From UBA7236 sp035439505 (GTDB taxonomy: Bacteria > Bacteroidota > Bacteroidia > Chitinophagales > BACL12): a DNA stretch of 12,443 nucleotides. Position 1 is the stretch's first letter; every line of letters starts with the position of its first letter. The position numbers and the translations under genes were made by a program. Shown here piece after piece: positions 7,274 to 12,443 of the stretch. Location: assembly GCA_035439505.1 (NCBI GenBank), contig DAORKJ010000103.1, positions 1 to 12,443 on the forward strand, given 5' to 3'. Below the pieces are notes generated by a model, which made no database searches, was not told the origin of the DNA, and saw only the letters and a list, made by a program, of their open reading frames with translations.

Positions 7274-7984
7274 ATGAAAATAATTGCGGTAATACCTGCA
7301 CGATTTGCCTCAACACGATTTCCCGGAAAACCATTAGTGGATATTCAGGGCATGTCGATGATTCAGCGTGTGTATATGCAGGCGAAAAAAGTACCCGAAT
7401 TTTCATCCGTAATTGTAGCTACCGATGATGAACGTATTTTTCATCATGTGCAGGCATTTGGTGGCGAAGTTGTGATGACAAGTCCCAACCATATTTCCGG
7501 TACCGACCGTATTGGTGAAGTATTAAACAGGATATCCGACATACCTGATGTAGTTGTAAATATTCAGGGCGATGAACCTTTTATTCAGCCGGAGCAATTA
7601 CAATTATTGTTATCCGCATTTCATGACCATTCCACGCAAATTGCCACACTGGTAAAACAAATTTCTTCGCCGGCAGAAATTGAAAATCCCAATCTGGTTA
7701 AAGCAGTATTTAGCAATCACCACAAAGCGTTATATTTTTCGAGAAGTATAATTCCGTTTGCTAGAAATGTTTCTACGCACTACTACAAACATATCGGCAT
7801 TTATGCATATCGCGAAGACGTTTTACATCAACTCACTCAATTATCTCCCACACCGCTTGAACAAGCCGAATCGCTCGAACAATTACGATGGCTGGAAAAT
7901 GGTTTTAGTATAACCGTAGTGCCAACTGAAATTGAAACAATTGGTATTGATACACCTGAAGATTTGAACAAAATTTTGGGGTAA
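7274..7984 (+). CDS. kdsB: 3-deoxy-manno-octulosonate cytidylyltransferase (CMP-Kdo synthetase)
   Basis: The enzyme joins CTP and Kdo to give CMP-Kdo, the activated sugar for the LPS inner core, in the cytoplasm. All family motifs are present in 236 residues: the nucleotide-binding loop PARFASTRFPGKPL (8-21), ATDDERI (49-55), SGTDRIGEV (75-83), the metal-binding NIQGDEPF (96-103), HIGIYAYR (173-180), ESLEQLRWLENG (199-210) and GIDTPEDLNKI (224-234). Length is slightly below the usual 245-255, with no missing motif. It starts 16 bp after the NfeD stop with no terminator or clear promoter between, so the two are probably co-transcribed. It implies that the organism makes Kdo-containing LPS or lipid A. 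No obvious hairpin terminator follows directly; the first is at 8232-8261. Confidence 0.97.
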   Translation: MKIIAVIPARFASTRFPGKPLVDIQGMSMIQRVYMQAKKVPEFSSVIVATDDERIFHHVQAFGGEVVMTSPNHISGTDRIGEVLNRISDIPDVVVNIQGDEPFIQPEQLQLLLSAFHDHSTQIATLVKQISSPAEIENPNLVKAVFSNHHKALYFSRSIIPFARNVSTHYYKHIGIYAYREDVLHQLTQLSPTPLEQAESLEQLRWLENGFSITVVPTEIETIGIDTPEDLNKILG

Positions 7985-8100
7985 ACTTTGGGGCGAATTA
8001 AACACTTGACTTTTAATAATTACTAAATGCATAATCCTTATTTTAATGGGCTCAACGGCATTTATTTGCATTTATGACATTTAATAATATCGGCCATTTT

Positions 8101-8261
8101 GCTTTGTAGACGCTGTATCCCACCGTAATCTTACATCATCAAAGCTGCATCTGCTAGAACTATGCAAACACAAACCCACTAAAGCTCTTGGGTGCAGAAG
8201 AGTACTTGATTACTCAGGGTTAAATCCCGAGCCGGCAAATTAATTTTTGCCGGTTTTTTTT
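8101..8261 (+). ncRNA. Candidate structured non-coding RNA (or structured kdsB 3' UTR)
   Basis: No protein can be read here, yet the sequence has RNA-gene features. GC content is about 45% over 8101-8240 against about 29% over 7991-8100 (hand count). Hairpins can be drawn: ACCCA (8174-8178) with TGGGT (8189-8193), and GAGTA (8200-8204) with TACTC (8211-8215). A third is GGG (8217-8219) with CCC (8226-8228), extendable by CTC/GAG and mutually exclusive with the second. TCTGC (8150-8154) can pair with GCAGA (8194-8198) to enclose the first hairpin. The element ends in a strong terminator. A weak -7-like TTGCTTTG (8099-8106) precedes it, so the 5' end is uncertain. I do not recognise it as tmRNA, RNase P RNA, SRP RNA or a tRNA. 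A 6S-type RNA cannot be excluded. Confidence 0.42.
8232..8261 (+). terminator. Strong intrinsic terminator
   Basis: An 8-bp perfect stem CCGGCAAA/TTTGCCGG (8232-8239 with 8246-8253), a 6-nt loop and eight T give a textbook plus-strand terminator. It lies 247 bp after kdsB, at the end of the candidate RNA. Its T run overlaps the last bases of the convergent gene ending at 8260. The minus strand has no T run after the stem. Confidence 0.92.
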
Positions 8262-8709
8262 ATGCCTGTTCTACCAGTTGTTTTATGGCTTGGAGAATCG
8301 GATTCCAACCTTCCCCATTATTGTATGATTCATTATAACGTCGTTCACCATCAGCAACAGTTGTGTAATCGCCTTGTGTTACGGTGAGTAAAGTAGTATT
8401 TCCGTTGGCGGCTAATTTATAAGTTACATGCAAGTAATTAGACACTACATCTTCCATAGTTGAATTAGGATCAAATACCGAATACACTAATAAATAAGGT
8501 GCTTCAATTTTAATAATAAACCCTTTCACGAAAACCATTTCCTTTCCTTCGTATTTTCCTTGCCAAAGTAAAGCACTTCCCTCCTGCCAATCGGAAACGG
8601 TTGAGCAGCCAAACATGTATATTTTAGTTTTTTCCGGATTTACCAAAGCATCCCAAACAACTTCAGGTGTTGCCTGTATTTCGATTGTATTTACGATAAA
8701 TTTTTCCAT
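8260..8709 (-). CDS. AHSA1/SRPBCC-domain protein
   Basis: The 149 residues form a single START-like (SRPBCC) domain of the AHSA1 type. The N-terminal strand IEIQATPEVVWDALVNPEKTKIYMFG, split here as IEIQATPEVVWDAL and VNPEKTKIYMFG, is the family opening. A middle beta sheet follows (LLWQGKYEGKEMVFVKGFI, then LLVYSVFDP), and a long C-terminal helix (WNPILQAIKQLVEQA) closes the hydrophobic cavity. Such small bacterial proteins are thought to bind hydrophobic ligands; no substrate is known and no catalytic residues are expected. The ATG at 8709 fits the family N-terminus. It lies 16 bp downstream of the YdeI/OmdA gene, so the two probably form an operon. The stop codon overlaps the T run of the convergent terminator at 8232-8261. 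Confidence 0.88.
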   Translation of the reverse strand: MEKFIVNTIEIQATPEVVWDALVNPEKTKIYMFGCSTVSDWQEGSALLWQGKYEGKEMVFVKGFIIKIEAPYLLVYSVFDPNSTMEDVVSNYLHVTYKLAANGNTTLLTVTQGDYTTVADGERRYNESYNNGEGWNPILQAIKQLVEQA

Positions 8710-8725
8710 GTGTTAAAAGTACAAT

Positions 8726-9331
8726 TTAATCTGGCTTTTTTTGGTATTGATTAGCCTTGATATTTTTTTCGGCTAGTGAAATTGTTTCTACAATTCGTTT
8801 ATTTCTTGTTTCTTCTTTTTTAGCATTGGAAATCCATTCCAAAATTCCTCTTTGAATGGAGCGCGAAAATGTTTTCCAATTTTCAAATGCTACTTTATTT
8901 TTTTTGAACAATTTCAGCATATCATCAGGAATAATGAGTTCTTCCACTTCGTTCAATGCATCCCAGGTTCCTGTTGCTTTAGCCAATTCCACCATAGCCA
9001 TTCCTGCAGGTGCCATTTTCCCTTCCTTTATAAACCGCGCTACCTTTTCTTTGTTTATTTTACTCCATTTACTTTTAGGTTTGCGTTTGGTAAAATATTG
9101 ATAGAAAGAATCCTCATCTTTTTTATTGGCAACAGCATCTATCCAACCAAAACACAATGCTTCATCTACAGCCTGCGGATAATTTACAGAGGCAATACCG
9201 CTATCTTTTTTAGCAATAATTAGCCAAACAGCATTTTCCTTTTCGTGGTTCTTCTCTAGCCACTTTCGCCATTCTTTTTGCGATTTAGCTGATGTCGTAA
9301 TAATTCCTTTATACAATTCTTTTTCAGACAC
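8726..9331 (-). CDS. YdeI/OmdA-family protein
   Basis: The 201 residues match the YdeI/OmpD-associated (OmdA) family. Visible blocks are AVWLIIAKKDSG, the conserved YPQAVDEALCFGWIDAV (about 51-67), FTKRKPKSKWSKINKEKV (about 80-97) and EGKMAPAGMAMVELAKATGTWD (in the two parts EGKMAPAGMAM and VELAKATGTWD). A C-terminal helical part with FENWKTFSRSIQRGILEWI follows and is typical of the OmdA domain. Biochemical function is not established; some relatives were linked to resistance to bacteriocins or antimicrobial peptides in other species. The start is a GTG at 9329-9331; the frame is closed by a stop a few codons upstream, and the family N-terminus fits. It has its own -7 box at 9365-9372 and is followed after 16 bp by the AHSA1-type gene. 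Confidence 0.87.
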   Translation of the reverse strand: MSEKELYKGIITTSAKSQKEWRKWLEKNHEKENAVWLIIAKKDSGIASVNYPQAVDEALCFGWIDAVANKKDEDSFYQYFTKRKPKSKWSKINKEKVARFIKEGKMAPAGMAMVELAKATGTWDALNEVEELIIPDDMLKLFKKNKVAFENWKTFSRSIQRGILEWISNAKKEETRNKRIVETISLAEKNIKANQYQKKPD

Positions 9332-9364
9332 AGAAGTAATTTAAATTTTTACAACGGATTTATT

Positions 9365-9372
9365 CAAAAATA
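9365..9372 (-). promoter_or_regulatory. Promoter -7 box (TATTTTTG) of the YdeI-AHSA1 operon
   Basis: This is an exact TAnnTTTG box on the minus strand, 33 bp before the GTG start at 9331, inside the 69-bp space after the lipoprotein stop. No clear -33 TTG was found. Confidence 0.55.
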
Positions 9373-9400
9373 ATAAGTATTACATTTTCACTATTTCTGT

Positions 9401-10213
9401 CTAATCTTCCAGTAATTCAAAGTTGATGGTAGTTTCCATGTTTGCAGATATATTTTCAGGAACTTCATCGCCAAATGGGTTCCCTGAAATTGAAGGCGTT
9501 TTCATTTGTTGTGACATGGTTGTTTTACTGCTTCCGTAAACGATAATTTTATTTTTCAGGTCGAAATAACAAGTTCCACTTCCTATCATCTCGAATGATT
9601 GGTTGTTGATTACTTCCTCCATGATAATTTTTGATTCAACCGAAAGGACTGCACAGTTTCTGCCGAATTTTTCTTCATTTTTGATATATTTCACTATTGT
9701 AACACCGGGTATATTCGTTGCAATTCCATTACCGGTTGATTTTATGGTTGCATTAATAGTGTCGGATTCTCCAATTTTAATCGGATGGTCAGGAAGCGCA
9801 AAAAAACTAGTCATTAAAGTTTGCTGGTCGATATCTTTTACACGTCCGTAATAATTAATATCAGAAATAGTAAGGTCGCCCATTTGTGAACTCATTGAAT
9901 CAATTACCTTGTTCGAAGCATCGCGTTGCAGCATAGTGGTATTCATTTTTAATATACTGAGCCTTGCGGTTGCTGTGTCAATTATTATCCATTCAGCTTT
10001 GCTGTTTGCTTTAATCAATACATTAGACACATCCATAAATTCCACCATACTTCCGGTTTGCACCATTTCCTGGCTATAGTTATAGGTGATAGTTTTTTGT
10101 TTCGAAAAATCCAATTTAAAACTTACACGATCTCCGTCGTTAACGGTAGTATTATCTTTGTTGTTACAACTCGCAATAATTCCCGCAATTAATATAAGTG
10201 CTATTTTTTTCAT
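9401..10213 (-). CDS. Putative lipoprotein of unknown function
   Basis: The 270-residue protein starts with a lipoprotein signal, MKKIALILIAGIIASC, whose IASC lipobox places the acylated Cys at residue 16, followed by NNKDN. The mature part is predicted to be mainly beta strands (for example ITYNYSQEMVQTGS, AEWIIIDTATARLSILKM, KIIMEEVINNQSFEMIGSG, KIIVYGSSKTTMSQQM). This suggests a beta-rich sheet protein facing the periplasm or cell surface. It resembles the general form of Bacteroidota lipoproteins of about 270-300 residues with no assigned role; I do not recognise a specific family with confidence. It begins 3 bp after the stop of the PepSY-TM gene, so the two are almost certainly co-transcribed and may act together. 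No terminator is visible after it. Confidence 0.78.
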   Translation of the reverse strand: MKKIALILIAGIIASCNNKDNTTVNDGDRVSFKLDFSKQKTITYNYSQEMVQTGSMVEFMDVSNVLIKANSKAEWIIIDTATARLSILKMNTTMLQRDASNKVIDSMSSQMGDLTISDINYYGRVKDIDQQTLMTSFFALPDHPIKIGESDTINATIKSTGNGIATNIPGVTIVKYIKNEEKFGRNCAVLSVESKIIMEEVINNQSFEMIGSGTCYFDLKNKIIVYGSSKTTMSQQMKTPSISGNPFGDEVPENISANMETTINFELLED

Positions 10214-10216
10214 AGA

Positions 10217-10420
10217 TTAATTTTTTCGCATTCGTTTTGGTCCATACCATAACCAAAATCCGGTGATGGTAAAAATGAGCAAGGCCAGTCCCATAATACT
10301 GGTGTAAATTAATTTAATTTGCCCATTAGAAGTATTAAATACTTCATCTAATATTGAACCATCATGTACTTTTTCAATAAAATCGGAACGCCGCCTTTCG
10401 ATAGATAATAATTTTCCGGT
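10217..10420 (-). CDS. PepSY-TM domain protein, C-terminal fragment (5' lost in assembly gap)
   Basis: The 67 visible residues are the end of a PepSY membrane protein. TGKLLSIERRRSDFIEKVHD is the PepSY tail with its typical R-R-S-D-F-I-E-K-x-H-D pattern. A membrane helix (about 36-58, IKLIYTSIMGLALLIFTITG) and a short basic tail, WYGPKRMRKN, follow. Relatives sit beside iron uptake or sensing genes, or act as peptidase-inhibitor-like membrane proteins; the precise role cannot be inferred. The N-terminal part is missing in the run of N. The same frame continues on the other side of the gap into a methyltransferase, but this is unlikely to be one protein. It ends 3 bp before the lipoprotein start. 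Confidence 0.82.
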   Translation of the reverse strand, partial: TGKLLSIERRRSDFIEKVHDGSILDEVFNTSNGQIKLIYTSIMGLALLIFTITGFWLWYGPKRMRKN

Positions 10421-10520
10421 NNNNNNNNNNNNNNNNNNNNNNNNNNNNNNNNNNNNNNNNNNNNNNNNNNNNNNNNNNNNNNNNNNNNNNNNNNNNNNNN
10501 NNNNNNNNNNNNNNNNNNNN
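10421..10520. other. Assembly gap of 100 N
   Basis: A second run of exactly 100 N, again a placeholder for a join of unknown length. It removes the C-terminal two thirds of a methyltransferase and the N-terminal part of a PepSY protein, which together need far more than 100 bp. Confidence 0.97.
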
Positions 10521-10771
10521 GCTTTATCCGATAAATCTACTCCGGTAACTTCCGCGCCTAATCTTGCCAGTGAAATAGTGTCCTGACCAAAATGACATTG
10601 TAAATGGAGAATAGACTTTCCTTTTATATCACCTAACAGTTGTAATTCAATTTCATTTAAGGAAGATTTACCTTGAATAAATCCCTGCACATCGTAAAAT
10701 TCAGATTTAAAATGGGCATCTACCCTATTATTCCATGAATGTTTATTAATATGTAAATATTGATTATCCAT
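10521..10771 (-). CDS. Class I SAM-dependent methyltransferase, N-terminal fragment (3' lost in assembly gap)
   Basis: The 83 visible residues include a helical start (MDNQYLHINKHSWNNRVDAH) and the SAM-binding core. Motif I reads ILHLQCHFGQDTISLARLGA (about 54-73), and the strand VTGVDLS (75-81) carries the acidic residue (Asp79) that holds the ribose. This H-x-Q-C-H-F-G-Q-D-T form is common in small Bacteroidota and Firmicutes methyltransferases, which are usually 250-270 residues, so about two thirds is missing. The substrate cannot be inferred. The ATG at 10771 fits. A near -7 box (TATCTTTA, 10780-10787) is very close to the start and weak. The gene follows the S41 peptidase after 70 bp, on the same strand. 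Confidence 0.82.
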
Positions 10772-10841
10772 ACTAAAAGTAAAGATAACAATTAAAATAC
10801 AATCGTATGAAAGGCAAGGGAGACAGGTATTTCAAAGGTGT

Positions 10842-11867
10842 TTAATGTTGAATAGATTTCAACCACATCAACGCATAATTAATTTTTCTGTCAGCACTCA
10901 GGTTCAAGAACTCATCTTTTCCTGAAATTACTACATCGGGTTTTACCACTGTTTTATAAACTACACCTGTTCTGTCCCCAAAATAGGTAGTAGCAAGGTT
11001 CATGGTTAAATTTTCACCAAATACATAATAATCATTTCCTGTGGAATAACCATCAGCCGTTGCTTCACCGATAAATTGAGTAAGTGGTCGGTTTTTAAAA
11101 GAAATAGCCGTAATTGATCCTGAACTTGAAGTTACCGGGCCAATTAATACCGCTATTGGTAATTCGTGATATCCTGTTGTGCAATTTGATGTTATGTCTG
11201 CACGTTTTTCATCCCCCATAAAAAAATCATTTTCGCGTATTTCAAACGGATATCGTATTATTCCGTTTTCTGTATAAGCAGCGCCGAATTTACCTTCTCC
11301 CAATAACAAACTTAATCCGCCTAACATGGCACTTATTTGACCACCTGTATTTATACGCAAGTCCAGCACAATGCCTCTGATAGGATATGTTGCATATTTA
11401 CAAATACTGTCGTGAATAGCCTGCGCATACTGATGAACATCATTCCCCCATGCCTGATAACCGGGCAAACGGATATACATATATTCGCCATTCAGAACTG
11501 CTGTTGCTAATTTGTTTATTTGCGATTGTCCGTATTCATAAACAGGTAAAACTATTTCGCGCAACGAATCGGCCATACCGTGGTAATGACCATATTGTTT
11601 GAAATTATACGTAATAGAAGAATGCACATCATCCAACTGTTTAAATACTTCTACTAAAGCATTAATCGAATCGATATCATTTGATGCTGTAACCAATTTA
11701 GCTTCTAACATTTCGTCTATTACTTGCCAATTTGCCGAAGCAGTAAAAACTGAATTAGTTTTAATTACCTGATAAATAGAATCAACTGATGTTGGAAGTT
11801 GTGCCTGCAAAGGTTGACCGACCAACAAGGCAAGAAAAAAAATCAGGATAGTGGTATTTTTTAGCAT
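10842..11867 (-). CDS. S41-family serine peptidase (S41B/tricorn-like)
   Basis: The 341-residue exported protein has a signal peptide (about 1-23, ending QPLQAQ) and an S41 protease domain. The N-terminal helical part contains LDDVHSS (78-84); His82 matches the catalytic His of tricorn-type S41 enzymes. The core has VLDLRINTGGQ (167-177) and VTSSSGSITA (245-254), where Ser248 is the likely nucleophile by its place in the S-x-G-x motif. The usual Lys of CtpA-type enzymes is absent: the segment reads FIGEATADGYSTGN (265-278). This favours the S41B branch, which uses Ser/His/acid. There is no PDZ domain. It starts 9 bp after the metallophosphoesterase stop, so the pair forms an operon. The substrate is unknown. 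Confidence 0.87.
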   Translation of the reverse strand: MLKNTTILIFFLALLVGQPLQAQLPTSVDSIYQVIKTNSVFTASANWQVIDEMLEAKLVTASNDIDSINALVEVFKQLDDVHSSITYNFKQYGHYHGMADSLREIVLPVYEYGQSQINKLATAVLNGEYMYIRLPGYQAWGNDVHQYAQAIHDSICKYATYPIRGIVLDLRINTGGQISAMLGGLSLLLGEGKFGAAYTENGIIRYPFEIRENDFFMGDEKRADITSNCTTGYHELPIAVLIGPVTSSSGSITAISFKNRPLTQFIGEATADGYSTGNDYYVFGENLTMNLATTYFGDRTGVVYKTVVKPDVVISGKDEFLNLSADRKINYALMWLKSIQH

Positions 11868-11876
11868 TTTAAAACA

Positions 11877-12443
11877 TTAATTATTATTAAACCAAATTAC
11901 ATCGGTCTGAATTACATTGTTGCGCAGCAGTAATAAGCGATAGCCAAATTTAGTGGTATCGATGATTACTTCCTTATCATCTTGTTGAATTTGCACAGAA
12001 GCGGCGGGAGTTACGAGTTGTCGCACATTACCAACAGTTTGATCGTGTTCGATATGATAATGCCCACAACAAATCGTTATTGGCCTTGTATGCTGATTTA
12101 ATAAATTAGCTATTTCATCCCTATTGGATAGTGGATATAAAGTATCTACAATTGTGGGAACAGCTAAAATGGGGTGATGAATAAAAATAAATATTTTTTT
12201 TGGCGAACGAAGCTGGGTGGCTAACCATTCACACTGATTTTTGCTTACTGTACCTGTTAGCGAATCCAAATAAATAAAAAGTGTTTCTTCGTCTTCTTCC
12301 GCATAATATAATTCCATATCGTTATTTGGATTATTGCGGTAAAAATATTTTATCGCCTCTTCGTAAAAATCGTGATTACCTAATGTGAGTGTAAAAGGTA
12401 TGCCGGAATATTTTAATTCATTAAAAAACACAAAATTGGAAGG
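11877..12443 (-). CDS. Calcineurin-like metallophosphoesterase (5' partial)
   Basis: The frame is open to the window edge, so the N-terminus with the first metal motifs (DxH and GD) is outside; 188 residues are visible. LGNHDF (GNHD at 22-25), IHHP (His89-His90) and GHYH (127-130) are the remaining metal-binding and catalytic motifs in the right order. The spacing and the end of the domain (TPAASVQIQQ) resemble 3',5'-cAMP phosphodiesterase (CpdA-like) members, but substrate range cannot be fixed. An internal GTG at 12429-12431 is not the true start, because it would delete half of the metal site. The gene is upstream of, and 9 bp from, the S41 peptidase. Confidence 0.9.
   Translation of the reverse strand, partial: PSNFVFFNELKYSGIPFTLTLGNHDFYEEAIKYFYRNNPNNDMELYYAEEDEETLFIYLDSLTGTVSKNQCEWLATQLRSPKKIFIFIHHPILAVPTIVDTLYPLSNRDEIANLLNQHTRPITICCGHYHIEHDQTVGNVRQLVTPAASVQIQQDDKEVIIDTTKFGYRLLLLRNNVIQTDVIWFNNN

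Noticed and set aside
8003..8034. A TTGACT...TAAT pair resembling a sigma-70 promoter after kdsB
   Set aside because: Bacteroidota promoters use TTG and TAnnTTTG; the spacing and the -7 part do not fit, and the region is AT-rich enough for chance matches.
8200..8240. A tRNA 3' half with a long variable arm and a T-arm-like GGGTTAAATCCC
   Set aside because: The T-stem does not pair over five bases, no acceptor, D or anticodon arm could be fitted upstream, and no CCA context follows.
8852..9223. A 123-residue plus-strand frame antisense to the YdeI/OmdA gene
   Set aside because: It is Phe/Ile-rich, as expected for the reverse of a Lys/Glu-rich gene, while the minus-strand frame has clear family motifs.
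1..12443. CRISPR array, insertion sequence, integrase or phage genes
   Set aside because: No regularly spaced repeats, transposase motifs or terminal inverted repeats were seen.

Overview
The window looks like a chromosomal contig from the phylum Bacteroidota, probably of the Chitinophagales/Sphingobacteriia type. The evidence is an AT-rich sequence, a type IX secretion (T9SS) C-terminal sorting domain on the first protein, exact TAnnTTTG promoter -7 boxes, almost no Shine-Dalgarno sequences, and a PER/CfxA-type class A beta-lactamase. Two runs of exactly 100 N (4790-4889 and 10421-10520) mark a draft, scaffolded assembly. No insertion sequence, integrase, CRISPR array or confident tRNA/rRNA gene is visible. 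Most of the window is ordinary core or accessory chromosome.

Left part (1-3421). A truncated surface protein (YadA-like head, S74 self-cleaving chaperone, coiled coil, T9SS tail) ends at a bidirectional terminator shared with a convergent OmpA-domain protein. Upstream of the OmpA gene, on the same strand, is a small outer-membrane beta-barrel protein with its own promoter; a terminator hairpin separates the two.

Middle (3422-7984). A secreted class A beta-lactamase is divergent from the beta-barrel gene, across a 199-bp region with two -7 boxes and an imperfect 40-bp tandem repeat. It is followed by a DUF2007 protein cut by the first gap, then a convergent LysM plus RlpA-like protein with a strong terminator. 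Divergent from that gene is a probable two-gene operon: an NfeD-type membrane serine protease and kdsB (CMP-Kdo synthetase for LPS). Much of this part concerns the cell envelope.

The 275-bp space after kdsB (7985-8259) is the best place to look for something undescribed. Its second half rises to about 45% GC from about 29%, contains several hairpins, and ends in a textbook terminator, so it is a candidate non-coding RNA or a structured 3' UTR.

Right part (8260-12443). All genes are on the minus strand. In transcription order they are: a metallophosphoesterase (truncated at the window edge), an S41-type peptidase, a SAM methyltransferase start, the second gap, a PepSY-TM protein end, a lipoprotein, a YdeI/OmdA protein and an AHSA1/SRPBCC protein. 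Reading straight through the gap gives a false methyltransferase-PepSY fusion; it is really two genes, each truncated.
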